From contig NZ_JXJP01000002.1 in NCBI RefSeq assembly GCF_000826645.1, forward strand, positions 248,001-312,000: a stretch of 64,000 nt of DNA, read 5' to 3'. Origin of the DNA: Psychroserpens mesophilus (GTDB taxonomy: Bacteria; Bacteroidota; Bacteroidia; Flavobacteriales; Flavobacteriaceae). Position 1 is the stretch's first letter. Each line of letters starts with the position of its first letter. A program made the position numbers and the translations under genes. Shown piece after piece: positions 1 through 9,535 of the stretch. The notes under the pieces are model-generated. The model searched no databases, was not told the origin of the DNA, and saw only the letters and a list, made by a program, of their open reading frames with translations.

Positions 1-392
1 CAGTAAATGTGTATCTTGATGATGTGGTTGAAAATACGTCAACATTATTAAATACTGGCGAATATGTGATTACTCCACTTACAAATTTATCTGGAACAGG
101 TCGTTTTTACTTAAGAACATCAGAAGATGCTTTATCAACGATTGAAAACAGTTTGAATACGTTGAACATATTTGCATTAAACAGGGCTAAAGAACTCGTC
201 ATAACTGGAGAACTCAAAGATATTACATTATTAAATCTCTATGATATTAGAGGAAGAACAATACTGACAACCAAACTTGATGCTACTAAACTTGAAAATC
301 GGATTGATGTTTCTAATTTAAATACAGGTATGTATGTCGTGAATGTTCAAAACACTACGCAACAAAAATCGCAGAAAGTAATTATTAAATAA
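1..392 (+). CDS. C-terminal end of a T9SS-secreted protein (partial)
   Basis: The reading frame is open at the left edge of the window, so only the last ~130 residues are visible. The final ~75 residues look like a type A sorting domain of the type IX secretion system: a hydrophobic strand, the pattern LYDIRGR, then the NLNTGMYVVNV block and a closing KVIIK. In this family the domain directs export across the outer membrane and is then removed or attached to the surface. What the protein itself does cannot be told, because its functional part lies outside the window. It is not part of the era transcript: a 112-base gap with its own promoter-like box follows. Confidence 0.85.
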   Translation, partial: VNVYLDDVVENTSTLLNTGEYVITPLTNLSGTGRFYLRTSEDALSTIENSLNTLNIFALNRAKELVITGELKDITLLNLYDIRGRTILTTKLDATKLENRIDVSNLNTGMYVVNVQNTTQQKSQKVIIK

Positions 393-474
393 TGTACTGA
401 CATTAAGTTACTAAGACAACACAGGCTTTTTTTAAATGAAACCATACATATTATTTATTGTTTGATAAAGGTCG

Positions 475-482
475 TAACTTTG
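475..482 (+). promoter_or_regulatory. Candidate -7 promoter element for era
   Basis: TAACTTTG matches the Bacteroidota -7 consensus TAnnTTTG and lies 22 bases before the era ATG. No TTG is seen at a good -33 distance, so this is a one-element call. Confidence 0.45.
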
Positions 483-504
483 TAACCAGTTATAAAAGGG
501 TATT

Positions 505-1389
505 ATGAGTCATAAAGCAGGTTTTGTAAATATTATTGGAAATCCAAATGTTGGTAAGTCAACGTTAATGAATGCCTTTGTTGGTGAAAAATTATCCATC
601 ATCACGTCCAAAGCGCAAACCACTAGACATCGTATTTTGGGTATTGTTAATGGTGAAAATTTTCAGATGATTCTTAGTGATACTCCTGGAATTATCAAGC
701 CAGCTTATGAGCTGCAAGCATCAATGATGGATTTTGTAAAGTCGGCTTTTGATGATGCTGATGTGCTTGTTTATATGGTTGAAATTGGTGAAAAGGAATT
801 AAAAGATGAAGCTTTTTTTAATAAAATTACCAATTCAAAAATTCCGGTTTTATTGTTGCTGAATAAAATCGATAATTCAAATCAGGAACAACTAGAAGAA
901 CAAGCCGAATTATGGCAGCAAAAAGTACCAAATGCTGAATTCTTTCCTATTTCAGCTTTGCAAGGCTTTAATGTGCAGAATGTTTTTAATAGAATTATAG
1001 AATTATTACCAGAATCTCCACCTTTTTATCCTAAAGATCAATTAACAGATAAACCAGAACGTTTTTTTGTAAACGAAGCAATTCGCGAAAAAATCCTTAT
1101 GCATTACAAAAAGGAAATTCCTTATGCTGTTGAAGTCGATACTGAAGAGTTTTTTGAAGAAGAAAACATCATCAGAATGCGATCGGTTATTATGGTCGAA
1201 CGCGACACTCAAAAAGGAATTATAATTGGTCATAAAGGCTCAGCATTGAAACGAGTAGGTGTCGAAGCGAGGAAAGATTTAGAGAAATTCTTTGGAAAAC
1301 AAGTCCATTTAGAATTGTACGTTAAAGTGAATAAAAACTGGAGAAACGATCAAAGACAACTAAAGCGCTTCGGATACAATCAGAAGTAA
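505..1389 (+). CDS. era: GTPase Era
   Basis: Ras-like GTPase that binds the 3' end of 16S rRNA and acts in 30S subunit maturation. The GTP-binding motifs are all present: G1 GNPNVGKS at residues 12-19, G3 DTPG at 59-62, G4 NKID at 120-123. The C-terminal KH RNA-binding domain carries its GHKG turn at 242-245. At 294 residues it has the usual family length. The stop codon directly abuts the stop of the convergent gene on the other strand, with no intergenic base. Der lies 0.7 kb downstream, so two ribosome-assembly GTPases flank one small membrane gene. Confidence 0.97.
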   Translation: MSHKAGFVNIIGNPNVGKSTLMNAFVGEKLSIITSKAQTTRHRILGIVNGENFQMILSDTPGIIKPAYELQASMMDFVKSAFDDADVLVYMVEIGEKELKDEAFFNKITNSKIPVLLLLNKIDNSNQEQLEEQAELWQQKVPNAEFFPISALQGFNVQNVFNRIIELLPESPPFYPKDQLTDKPERFFVNEAIREKILMHYKKEIPYAVEVDTEEFFEEENIIRMRSVIMVERDTQKGIIIGHKGSALKRVGVEARKDLEKFFGKQVHLELYVKVNKNWRNDQRQLKRFGYNQK

Positions 1390-1908
1390 TTAGTCTTCGG
1401 CATGAATACCAACACTTCTTAGAGTATCTCGCATAAAATGATGTAATTCATGCATTTCAGCCATTCCGGCTTTTTTTCCTAAACGTCCACCAAAATAAAG
1501 GGCAAACCAAATAACGACTGCAAATAAGGTGAAAAACAACTGGAACGTATAGGAATCACCTAAAGACCAATTCACATAAGCCCAAATACCAAAAGCGATA
1601 AATAATCCTGCGACGAGAAAGTGAAAAAACATAAACATCGTCCAAACTGTAGGATTTGGGCCAAATAAGCCATAAATAACACTACCTTCTTTGTCAAATT
1701 CCTTGTTGATCTCTAAATGGAGTTGAGGTGACCAAAAATGTTGCTTATCCTTCGGAATTCTTATAAATACGTGGTCATCAATTCGAGATACTATATAATC
1801 AGATTGTGTTGTTTTTTTGTCTTCGAATAGCTTCAAAAGCATGTTATTATCTTGCTTGACATAAAATTTAAAGCGAGGCCTTAAAACAATAGTATTAGTT
1901 GTTGACAT
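1390..1908 (-). CDS. Small membrane protein between era and der
   Basis: 172 residues, not assigned to a named family. The first ~85 residues are soluble, rich in charged and beta-prone sequence. Two hydrophobic segments follow at about 88-112 and 119-140, separated by a short loop (NWSLGDSYT), then a basic turn GGRLGKK and a short acidic, His-containing tail. This suggests an inner-membrane protein with both ends on the same side. It is convergent with era (zero spacing) and divergent from der. The location between the two GTPases may be simple synteny; no functional link is visible. Confidence 0.8.
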   Translation of the reverse strand: MSTTNTIVLRPRFKFYVKQDNNMLLKLFEDKKTTQSDYIVSRIDDHVFIRIPKDKQHFWSPQLHLEINKEFDKEGSVIYGLFGPNPTVWTMFMFFHFLVAGLFIAFGIWAYVNWSLGDSYTFQLFFTLFAVVIWFALYFGGRLGKKAGMAEMHELHHFMRDTLRSVGIHAED

Positions 1909-2008
1909 TTTAACTTGAAATGGTTACTCAAAGTACTATTTTTTATTTAATTAATAATTAAAAAAATAGGTTTACTCTAAAATAACCAATTCATCTATAC
2001 ATATTTAG

Positions 2009-2016
2009 TATCTTTG
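2009..2016 (+). promoter_or_regulatory. -7 promoter element for der
   Basis: TATCTTTG is a perfect match to TAnnTTTG and is followed by CAGCC, the same extension seen at the rpsL promoter. It lies 41 bases before the der ATG. No clear -33 TTG. Confidence 0.6.
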
Positions 2017-2057
2017 CAGCCGCTTACAGGATATGTAATGCAGATAAAAATAAAATT

Positions 2058-3365
2058 ATGAGTAATATAGTTGCTATAGTAGGAAGACCAAATGTTGGAA
2101 AATCAACATTTTTTAACCGTTTAATTCAACGTCGTGAAGCCATTGTTGACGCTGTGAGTGGTGTGACACGTGACAGACATTACGGGAAAAGTGATTGGAA
2201 CGGAAAAGAGTTTTCATTAATTGATACAGGTGGTTACGTTAAAGGAAGTGATGATATATTTGAAGCTGAAATTGATAAACAGGTTGAATTAGCAATCGAT
2301 GAAGCTGATGCCATCATTTTTATGGTAGATGTTGAAACTGGTGTTACTGGGATGGATGAAGACGTAGCAAAACTACTCCGTAAAGTCGATAAACCCGTTT
2401 TTTTAGCCGTCAATAAAGTTGATAACGGAAAACGTGCTGAAGATGCAGTGGAGTTTTATTCACTGGGTTTAGGTGAATATTTTACCATCGCGAGTATTAA
2501 TGGCAGTGGCACTGGAGATCTCCTTGATGCACTAGTTGAAGCCTTACCAGAAAAGGAAGAAGAGGAAGAGAAAGATGAACTGCCACGTTTCGCAGTTGTT
2601 GGCCGTCCAAATGCTGGTAAATCATCTTTTATAAACGCACTTATTGGTGAAGAGCGTTACATCGTTACAGATATCGCTGGAACTACCAGAGATTCAATTG
2701 ATACAAAATATAACCGTTATGGTTTCGAGTTTAATTTAGTGGATACCGCTGGTATCAGACGAAAATCTAAAGTTAAAGAAGATCTTGAGTTTTATTCAGT
2801 AATGCGAAGCGTAAGAGCTATTGAGCATTGTGATGTTTGCTTATTGGTTTTAGATGCTACGAGAGGTTTCGACGGACAAGTACAAAATATATTCTGGTTA
2901 GCACAACGTAACCGAAAAGGGATTGTGATATTAGTCAATAAATGGGATTTAGTTGAAAAAGATACCATGACTACTCGTGATTTTGAAAGAAAAATAAGAG
3001 AGGAAATAGCACCTTTTACAGATGTGCCTATTGTGTTTATTTCAGTATTGAATAAACAGCGTATTTTTAAAGCAATCGAAACTGCTGTTGAAGTTTATAA
3101 CAACCGAACTAAAAAGATTAAAACAAGTAAGCTTAACGAGGTACTATTACCAATTATTGAAAATTATCCGCCTCCAGCATATAAAGGTAAATTTGTGAAG
3201 ATTAAATATATCATGCAATTACCAACACCTCAACCTCAATTTGCATTTTTCTGTAACTTGCCACAATATGTAAGAGATCCATACAAGCGGTACTTAGAAA
3301 ACCAATTAAGAGATCATTTTGATTTTAAAGGTGTTCCAATTAGCGTTTATATGCGTAAGAAGTAA
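2058..3365 (+). CDS. der: Ribosome-assembly GTPase Der (EngA)
   Basis: Double-GTPase needed for late 50S subunit assembly. Two G domains stand in tandem: the first with GRPNVGKS at residues 9-16 and DTGG, the second with GRPNAGKS at 182-189 and DTAG. An acidic linker rich in Glu (around residues 163-177) joins them, and a KH-like domain fills the last ~85 residues. The 435-residue length is normal. It has its own promoter and a strong terminator just after the stop, so it is probably monocistronic. Confidence 0.97.
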   Translation: MSNIVAIVGRPNVGKSTFFNRLIQRREAIVDAVSGVTRDRHYGKSDWNGKEFSLIDTGGYVKGSDDIFEAEIDKQVELAIDEADAIIFMVDVETGVTGMDEDVAKLLRKVDKPVFLAVNKVDNGKRAEDAVEFYSLGLGEYFTIASINGSGTGDLLDALVEALPEKEEEEEKDELPRFAVVGRPNAGKSSFINALIGEERYIVTDIAGTTRDSIDTKYNRYGFEFNLVDTAGIRRKSKVKEDLEFYSVMRSVRAIEHCDVCLLVLDATRGFDGQVQNIFWLAQRNRKGIVILVNKWDLVEKDTMTTRDFERKIREEIAPFTDVPIVFISVLNKQRIFKAIETAVEVYNNRTKKIKTSKLNEVLLPIIENYPPPAYKGKFVKIKYIMQLPTPQPQFAFFCNLPQYVRDPYKRYLENQLRDHFDFKGVPISVYMRKK

Positions 3366-3387
3366 AACATAGAATCAAATATCAGTG

Positions 3388-3420
3388 AAACACTATTCTG
3401 TAAAAAGATAGTGTTTTTTT
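3388..3420 (+). terminator. Intrinsic terminator after der
   Basis: A 9-base-pair stem AAACACTAT (3388-3396) / ATAGTGTTT (3408-3416) with an 11-base loop, running into a T tract to 3420. It starts 22 bases past the der stop. Confidence 0.85.
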
Positions 3421-3428
3421 ATTTTGCA

Positions 3429-3470
3429 CTAACAACTAACAACTAACAACTAACAACTAACAACTAACAA
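3429..3470. repeat. Six-copy heptamer tandem repeat (CTAACAA)
   Basis: Exactly six uninterrupted copies of the 7-mer CTAACAA (42 bases). The array ends one base before the stop codon of the minus-strand TPM gene and begins just after the der terminator. It is intergenic, so copy-number change would not alter a protein. Confidence 0.95.
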
Positions 3471-3471
3471 C

Positions 3472-4323
3472 CTACCAGCTTCCACCAGCACCTCCGCCAG
3501 AGAAACCGCCTCCTCCGAAGCCTCCTCCAAATCCGCCACCACCAAAGCTTCCGCCTGAGCTGCTCCCAAAGCCACCTGAGCGACCTCCATAACTTCCACG
3601 TCCCATATTACTTAAGATAATAGCATCAAGAATACTAGTACCATCAGTTCGATGTCCACCTCTTCCATTATTACCACCTCGTCTGTTTTTAGAAATAGCA
3701 ATCAAGAAAATGATAAAAATGATAAATAATAAGAAAAAGAGACCTACAGGAAATGGGTTTTGTGAATTACTTTGTCTTGTACCTTGATAAGCTCCAGTTA
3801 ATACTTCAAAAATAGCATCAGAACCTTTATTAAGTCCTTGGTAATAATCTCCTTTTTTAAACTCTGGTATGATAACATTTCTTACTAATTCACCAGTAAC
3901 TCCAGCCGTAAGTCGGTCTTCAACACCATAGCCTGGTGAAATCCAGATTTTACGATCATCTCTGGCAAGTAAAATAAACACACCGTTATCTTCTTTGGAC
4001 TGGCCAATTCCCCATTCATGAGCCCATTTTGGAGTGAGCAATCCTATGTTTTCGCCTTTGGTAGTTGGTATTATGGCTATGACAATTTGTGTAGATGTAG
4101 TATCAGAATATCGAATGAGTTTTTGTTCTAAATTCTGTTTTTCAGAAGCAGAAAGTAAGTTAGCATAGTCATAAACACTCGTTTCTTCCTTTGGAATAGG
4201 AGGAATATCAAATTGAGCAAGTACGGTTTGCGAACTCAGTAAAAGCATAGCTAACAGGCATAACATTTTGGCGTGATGCATAACTTTAAATTTGTGTTTT
4301 ATACTATTCGCTACGTATGACAT
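3472..4323 (-). CDS. TPM-domain membrane protein with Gly-rich tail (YgcG-like)
   Basis: A hydrophobic signal segment (around residues 20-36, ending LAQ) is followed by a TPM domain (about 45-170, formerly DUF477) with the family patterns DYANLL and DNGVFILLARDDRKIWI. A membrane helix lies at about 190-208. The last ~45 residues are almost only Gly, Ser and Phe. The ATG at 4323 is used here, but Met15 or Met20 would give a more standard signal peptide. It is the last gene of the M23-MerR-LemA-TPM-TPM operon. TPM proteins are proposed to help membrane-protein or photosystem turnover in other organisms; the role here is unknown. Confidence 0.9.
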   Translation of the reverse strand: MSYVANSIKHKFKVMHHAKMLCLLAMLLLSSQTVLAQFDIPPIPKEETSVYDYANLLSASEKQNLEQKLIRYSDTTSTQIVIAIIPTTKGENIGLLTPKWAHEWGIGQSKEDNGVFILLARDDRKIWISPGYGVEDRLTAGVTGELVRNVIIPEFKKGDYYQGLNKGSDAIFEVLTGAYQGTRQSNSQNPFPVGLFFLLFIIFIIFLIAISKNRRGGNNGRGGHRTDGTSILDAIILSNMGRGSYGGRSGGFGSSSGGSFGGGGFGGGFGGGGFSGGGAGGSW

Positions 4324-4350
4324 TTTATTTTAAATACTTTTGCTTACCAT

Positions 4351-4788
4351 CTATCCTTTAGAAATATCGTCAGGTAATTGATTTGTATCACCATGAATCC
4401 ATGGGAAATGAGTTTCTAATTGTTTGCCAGCTTTAAGAACACCTTCAATAAGTCCTTGTTTAAAATTACCATGCTTAAAATGAGATTGGATAACATCTTT
4501 AGTGCTGTCCCAAAATCCTTTTGGAACAACATCGTTAACACCTTTGTCACCATAAATGACAAAGGTTTTATCTTCTACAGCAACATAAATGAGAACACCG
4601 TTTTGCTGTTTGGTATTATCCATTTTGAGGAAGTGAAAGACCTCCATCGCACGATTAAAAGCATCTAGTTTTGATGAGTTTTCAATATGAATTCTAATCT
4701 CACCAGATGTGTTTTGTTCTGCAGTTCGAATTGCTTCAATGATTTCTTGCTCCTCATCGACAGAGAGGAAAGCTTCCACTTTAGACAT
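4351..4788 (-). CDS. TPM-domain protein, soluble paralogue
   Basis: About 145 residues, almost all TPM domain, with the family patterns TSGEIRIHIE, NGVLIYVAVEDKTFVIYGDKG and KGFWDS. No signal peptide or membrane helix is seen, unlike the neighbouring TPM protein. I place the start at the internal Met (MSKVEAF) rather than 18 bases earlier, because it leaves one base after the LemA stop instead of a 17-base overlap. Together with LemA and the second TPM gene this is the common lemA-TPM pairing of Bacteroidota. Confidence 0.88.
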   Translation of the reverse strand: MSKVEAFLSVDEEQEIIEAIRTAEQNTSGEIRIHIENSSKLDAFNRAMEVFHFLKMDNTKQQNGVLIYVAVEDKTFVIYGDKGVNDVVPKGFWDSTKDVIQSHFKHGNFKQGLIEGVLKAGKQLETHFPWIHGDTNQLPDDISKG

Positions 4789-4789
4789 C

Positions 4790-5392
4790 TTAATTGTTGA
4801 AATCAAATTCTACATCAACAGGTTTTTCAGCACCAGCTTCTGAATCAAAATATGGCTTTTCATCAAAATTTAAAATTCCAGCTAAAATAGAGTTTGGGAA
4901 TTCTTTTACATGAATATTATAAGGCTTTATGGCTTCATTATAGCGTGTTCTGGCTGTTTGAATAGTATTTTCAGTGCTTGTTAATTCGTCCTGAAGTTTA
5001 AGAAAGTTTTGGTTCGATTTTAAATCAGGATAACGCTCAACCGTTACTAATAAACTTTTTAAAGCGCCACTCAATCCACCTTGTACTTGATTGTATTGAG
5101 CCAGTTGCTCAGGTGTTACATTGGATGGATCAATATTAATAGAGGTTGCTTTTGCTCTGGCTTCAATAACATCTTTTAATGTGTTGCGTTCAAAGTCAGC
5201 AGCACCTTTTACAGTATTAACTAAATTACCAATAAGGTCATTTCGTCTTTGGTAAGATGTTTGAACATTTCCCCATGCTTCACTCACATTTTCATTTAGC
5301 TGAACTGCAGTATTATTAAATCCTTTAACCCAGGAATAAGATCCTATTGCTAAAATAGCAATGATAATAACAGGAATGAGCCATTTTTTCAT
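4790..5392 (-). CDS. lemA: LemA family protein
   Basis: 200 residues. An N-terminal membrane helix (about 4-22) is followed by the LemA helical domain with its typical block of AWGNVQ, YQRRNDLI and NLVNTVKG, then a long helical stretch to the end. LemA proteins are anchored in the inner membrane and project helices into the periplasm; their biochemical role is not settled. It is followed after one base by a TPM-domain gene and preceded by a MerR-type regulator 52 bases upstream. No promoter match is seen in that gap, so co-transcription with merR is likely. Confidence 0.92.
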   Translation of the reverse strand: MKKWLIPVIIIAILAIGSYSWVKGFNNTAVQLNENVSEAWGNVQTSYQRRNDLIGNLVNTVKGAADFERNTLKDVIEARAKATSINIDPSNVTPEQLAQYNQVQGGLSGALKSLLVTVERYPDLKSNQNFLKLQDELTSTENTIQTARTRYNEAIKPYNIHVKEFPNSILAGILNFDEKPYFDSEAGAEKPVDVEFDFNN

Positions 5393-5444
5393 AATGATAT
5401 AGTTTTAAAGTTGTGTTTTATTAGTTGTAGTAATATTGCATATG

Positions 5445-5774
5445 TTACAACTGTGATTTAATTTTTATTAGCTGGGCTTTTATACCTTCTAACTTATTTA
5501 TTATTTCAAAGTTGTTAAGTGTTTGTTGTTTTTCTTCTTTAAGATGTGTTTTTGCACCTTCAAGTGTAAATCCGCGCTCTTTTACCAAATGATAAATGAA
5601 TTGTAGATTCTTAATGTCTTCAGGAGTGAACTTCCGATTTCCTTTTGCATTTTTTTTAGGCTTAATAACATCAAATTCTTTTTCCCAAAATCGGATTAAA
5701 GAGGTGTTTACATCAAATGCCTTAGCTACTTCGCCAATACTGTAATATCTTTTTTCAGGTAAATCTATATGCAT
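5445..5774 (-). CDS. MerR family transcriptional regulator
   Basis: 109 residues. The N-terminal ~75 residues form a MerR winged helix: YYSIGEVAKAF, then SLIRFWEKEF and the wing GNRKFTPEDI. The rest is a short dimerisation helix. There is no effector-binding domain and no Cys cluster, so a metal sensor is unlikely. The start overlaps the stop of the M23 gene by one base (TAATG), indicating translational coupling. A gene of this type next to an M23 peptidase is common in Flavobacteriaceae; its target is not known. Confidence 0.92.
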   Translation of the reverse strand: MHIDLPEKRYYSIGEVAKAFDVNTSLIRFWEKEFDVIKPKKNAKGNRKFTPEDIKNLQFIYHLVKERGFTLEGAKTHLKEEKQQTLNNFEIINKLEGIKAQLIKIKSQL

Positions 5775-6745
5775 TAGTCTAAGGATTGGTTTTCTAAAGA
5801 TGCTTTTTCTAACAGTCTTGCATATTCGTCTGCAGATAGGTTTCCGTAGTAAAAATTAATTGGATTAATACGCTCACCATCTTTAAATACTTCATAGTGA
5901 AGATGAGGTGCTTCAGAACGTCCTGTACTTCCTACAAAACCTATTAAATCACCACGTTTCACCTTTTGATTAGAACGCACATTGTATTTGTATAAATGCG
6001 CATAGAGTGATACATAACCGTAGCCATGATCTATTCTGATGTGTTTGCCATATCCAGAGGCATTATTATCTGCGCGAGTGACAACACCATCTCCTGAAGC
6101 ATAAACTGGTGTGCCTCTTGGAGCTGTAAAATCCATACCAAAATGAAATTTTCTAACTTTAGTAAAAGGGTCAGTTCTATAGCCATAGCCAGAAGCCATG
6201 TATTTTAAGTCTTCATTTTTTACAGGTTGAATAGCAGGTATGGCTGATAAGAATTTTTCTTTGTCTTCTGCTAAAACAGCAATTTCATCTAAGGATTTTG
6301 ATTGCACGACAATTGCTTTTTGAAGTAAATCTAAACGTTTGTTACTTTCAATGATCAATTTCGAATTATCGTACCCTTCATATTTTTTATAGCGATTAAT
6401 ACCACCAAAACCAGCTCGTCGTTGTTCAGAAGGGATTGGGTTAGCTTCAAAATATAACCGATAAATTGCATTGTCGCGTTCTTCAACACTTTCCAAAACT
6501 GCAAAGGCATTGTCTACACGCTTATTGAGTAGTTTATACTGTAATTGTAAATTAGCTAATTCTCGTTTTAAAGCACGTTCTTTTGGTGATTCAATATACT
6601 GGCTTGCAATAAAAACAAAAAGAAATCCGAATAAAGCTGCTGCTAATAAAAACAGCATGGTAAACTTTATTGTAGTTCTTTTTTTACGCTCTATTTTCCG
6701 GTAAGAAAGCGTTTCAGAATCGTAATAATATTTTACTTTAGCCAT
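5774..6745 (-). CDS. M23 family metallopeptidase (murein endopeptidase)
   Basis: 323 residues. A basic cytoplasmic start is followed by one membrane helix (about 29-51) and a helical, probably coiled-coil region to ~155. The peptidase M23 domain has the zinc ligands HFGMD (H201, D205) and HLH (H281, H283). These proteins cut peptide cross-links in peptidoglycan from the periplasmic side. The intact ligands suggest an active enzyme rather than an EnvC-type activator. It is first in the operon with merR, lemA and two TPM genes. Confidence 0.95.
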   Translation of the reverse strand: MAKVKYYYDSETLSYRKIERKKRTTIKFTMLFLLAAALFGFLFVFIASQYIESPKERALKRELANLQLQYKLLNKRVDNAFAVLESVEERDNAIYRLYFEANPIPSEQRRAGFGGINRYKKYEGYDNSKLIIESNKRLDLLQKAIVVQSKSLDEIAVLAEDKEKFLSAIPAIQPVKNEDLKYMASGYGYRTDPFTKVRKFHFGMDFTAPRGTPVYASGDGVVTRADNNASGYGKHIRIDHGYGYVSLYAHLYKYNVRSNQKVKRGDLIGFVGSTGRSEAPHLHYEVFKDGERINPINFYYGNLSADEYARLLEKASLENQSLD

Positions 6746-6788
6746 ATCTTAAAAAGTTCTATTTTTGCAGGAATAATAGAACAACACA

Positions 6789-6796
6789 CAAATATA
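6789..6796 (-). promoter_or_regulatory. Candidate -7 element for the M23-merR-lemA operon
   Basis: On the minus strand this reads TATATTTG, a perfect TAnnTTTG match, 43 bases before the M23 start codon. No -33 TTG found at the right distance. Confidence 0.45.
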
Positions 6797-6898
6797 TAAA
6801 TTGTTTCACACTTTGAAGTCATTTGGCCTTTAGTTTTAGAGGTTTTCATCAGTTTAAGTGTTGCAATGGGTTAATTTACAAGGATTTAATTTCTAATT

Positions 6899-9511
6899 AT
6901 GAAGTCTCAAGACATTCGCCAAACATTTTTAAACTTCTTTCATGAAAAGAAGCATAGTATAGTACCATCAGCACCAATGGTGTTAAAAAACGATCCAACA
7001 CTCATGTTCGTTAACTCTGGGATGGCGCCTTTTAAAGAATTCTTTTTAGGAAATGCCGAACCAAAAAACATTAGAATTGCCGATACCCAAAAATGTTTGC
7101 GTGTTTCTGGTAAACATAACGATCTAGAGGAAGTAGGTTACGATACCTATCATCATACTTTATTTGAAATGTTAGGAAACTGGAGTTTTGGTGATTACTT
7201 TAAGAATGAAGCCATTGCTTGGGCTTGGGAGTTGTTGACTGAAGTTTACGGCATCAACAAAGACATCCTTTATGTTACCGTTTTTGAAGGTAGTGACGAT
7301 GACAATCTTCCAATGGATCAGGAAGCATATGATTTTTGGAAAGCATTCATTTCTGAAGATCGCATTCTTATGGGAAATAAAAAGGATAATTTCTGGGAAA
7401 TGGGAGACCAAGGTCCTTGTGGTCCTTGTAGCGAAATTCATGTTGATATTCGTTCTGAAGAAGAAAAAGCTAAGGTTGACGGCAAGTCATTAGTAAATAT
7501 GGATCATCCTCAGGTTGTTGAAATCTGGAACCTCGTATTTATGCAATACAATCGTAAAGCTAATGGGAGTTTAGAAAACTTACCTGCGAAGCATATCGAT
7601 ACTGGAATGGGCTTTGAGCGCTTATGTATGGTCTTGCAAGGTGTTCAATCTAATTATGATACAGACGTGTTTACGCCAATCATTAGAGAGATTGAAACCA
7701 TCACTAATAAGGAATACGGAACAAACGACAAAGTGGATATCGCTATTCGTGTTATTTCAGATCACGTTAGAGCTGTGGCATTTTCAATAGCAGATGGTCA
7801 ATTACCTAGCAACACTGGTGCAGGTTATGTAATTCGAAGAATTTTGCGTAGAGCAGTGCGTTATGGCTTTACCTTTTTAGATAAAAAGGAGCCTTTTATT
7901 TATAGATTGGTTGATGTACTTATTAAAAAAATGGGTAAAGCATTCCCAGAATTGAAAGAACAAAAGCAACTGATTGAAAACGTAATTAAAGAAGAGGAGT
8001 CTTCTTTTTTACGAACTTTAGATCAAGGTTTGTTACTTCTAGATCGAATTATTACAAGTTCAAAATCTAAAGAAATTTCAGGAAAAAAAGTCTTTGAACT
8101 TAAAGACACTTATGGTTTTCCTGAAGATTTAACCGATTTAATTCTTCGTGAAAAAGGCTATACATACAATCATGATGAGTTTCAATTAAAGTTGAAAGAA
8201 CAACAGGAAAGAGGCAAACAAGCGTCACAACTCAAATCGGATGACTGGACAGTTTTAATTGAAGATGAAGAGCAAGAGTTTATTGGGTATGATGCTATTG
8301 AGGCTAATGTTAAATTGGTACAATATCGTAAAGTAACGTCAAAAAAGAATGGAGAAATGTATCAATTGGTCTTTAATCTAACGCCATTTTATGCTGAAGG
8401 TGGTGGGCAAGTAGGAGACAAGGGCTATTTGGAAGATGCTTCAGGTGATATCGTTTATATTGTTGATACTAAAAAGGAAAACAATGTCATTATTCATTTT
8501 GCTAAAAACTTACCGAAAGATATTCATGCAACGTTTAAAGCGTCTGTAGACATTAAACAGCGTAACAGAACGGAATGCAACCATACGGCAACCCATTTAT
8601 TGCATCAGGCTCTACGAGAAGTTCTTGGAACACATGTGGAGCAAAAAGGGTCTGCGGTCCATTCAAAATACTTACGTTTCGACTTTTCTCATTTTGCCAA
8701 ACTTACAGTTGAAGAATTGCGCGACGTTGAGAATTTTGTCAACTCCAGAATTGAAGGTAAACTTCCACTTCAAGAACAACGTAATATTCCTATGGAAAAA
8801 GCAATTGAAGAAGGTGCTATGGCCTTATTTGGAGAAAAATATGGAGATACGGTTCGCACAGTACGCTTCGGACAATCGATTGAGCTTTGCGGAGGAACAC
8901 ATGTTAAAAATACTGGAGATATCTGGCATTTTAAGATTGTTTCAGAAGGAGCAGTTGCTGCCGGAATTCGTCGTATTGAAGCGATAACAAACGATGCTGT
9001 AAAAGATTTCTATTTTGAAAATAACAGAGCGTATTTTGAAATGAAAGATTTGCTCAACAACGCTAAAGAGCCCGTTAAAGCATTGCAAAATCTTCAGGAA
9101 GAGAATTCAGATTTAAAGAAGCAGATTGAGAACTTACTGAAAGAGAAAGCGAAGCACATTAAAGGTGATTTAAAAAATGAAATCGCTGAAATTAATGGCA
9201 TTCAGTTTTTAGCTAAGAAAATCGATTTAGATGCTTCTGGAATCAAAGATTTATGTTTTGAATTGGGCAGTCAATTCGATAATCTGTTTTTACTCTTTGG
9301 TACAGAAAATGATGGTAAAGCATTATTATCGTGTTATATTTCAAAAGAACTGGTTGCCAGTAAAGATTTAAATGCAGGAACCATCGTTAGAGATTTAGGA
9401 AAACACATCCAAGGTGGAGGTGGAGGTCAACCATTCTTCGCTACAGCTGGTGGAAAAAATCCTGATGGATTAGACAAAGCTTTAGAAGCTGTAAAATCAT
9501 ATATTGTATAG
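6899..9511 (+). CDS. alaS: Alanyl-tRNA synthetase
   Basis: Charges tRNA-Ala and hydrolyses mischarged Ser/Gly-tRNA. The class II catalytic domain is at the N terminus (FLNFF.EKKHS start, TGMGFERL near residue 236). The editing domain carries its zinc/active-site residues HTATH (H562, H566) and CGGTH (C664, H668). A DHHA1 domain closes the protein, with the poly-Gly motif GGGGGQP near residue 840. At 870 residues it is full length. mpl follows 24 bases later, probably in the same transcript. Confidence 0.98.
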   Translation: MKSQDIRQTFLNFFHEKKHSIVPSAPMVLKNDPTLMFVNSGMAPFKEFFLGNAEPKNIRIADTQKCLRVSGKHNDLEEVGYDTYHHTLFEMLGNWSFGDYFKNEAIAWAWELLTEVYGINKDILYVTVFEGSDDDNLPMDQEAYDFWKAFISEDRILMGNKKDNFWEMGDQGPCGPCSEIHVDIRSEEEKAKVDGKSLVNMDHPQVVEIWNLVFMQYNRKANGSLENLPAKHIDTGMGFERLCMVLQGVQSNYDTDVFTPIIREIETITNKEYGTNDKVDIAIRVISDHVRAVAFSIADGQLPSNTGAGYVIRRILRRAVRYGFTFLDKKEPFIYRLVDVLIKKMGKAFPELKEQKQLIENVIKEEESSFLRTLDQGLLLLDRIITSSKSKEISGKKVFELKDTYGFPEDLTDLILREKGYTYNHDEFQLKLKEQQERGKQASQLKSDDWTVLIEDEEQEFIGYDAIEANVKLVQYRKVTSKKNGEMYQLVFNLTPFYAEGGGQVGDKGYLEDASGDIVYIVDTKKENNVIIHFAKNLPKDIHATFKASVDIKQRNRTECNHTATHLLHQALREVLGTHVEQKGSAVHSKYLRFDFSHFAKLTVEELRDVENFVNSRIEGKLPLQEQRNIPMEKAIEEGAMALFGEKYGDTVRTVRFGQSIELCGGTHVKNTGDIWHFKIVSEGAVAAGIRRIEAITNDAVKDFYFENNRAYFEMKDLLNNAKEPVKALQNLQEENSDLKKQIENLLKEKAKHIKGDLKNEIAEINGIQFLAKKIDLDASGIKDLCFELGSQFDNLFLLFGTENDGKALLSCYISKELVASKDLNAGTIVRDLGKHIQGGGGGQPFFATAGGKNPDGLDKALEAVKSYIV

Positions 9512-9535
9512 ATTTAATTTTCAAACCAACTAACC

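Noticed and set aside
3429-3470. Heptamer array as a CRISPR array
   Set aside because: Units are 7 bases with no spacers and no cas genes anywhere in the window.
8625-8987. 120-codon frame inside alaS on the same strand
   Set aside because: It lies in a shifted frame within the editing domain of an intact alaS with all motifs; a shadow.
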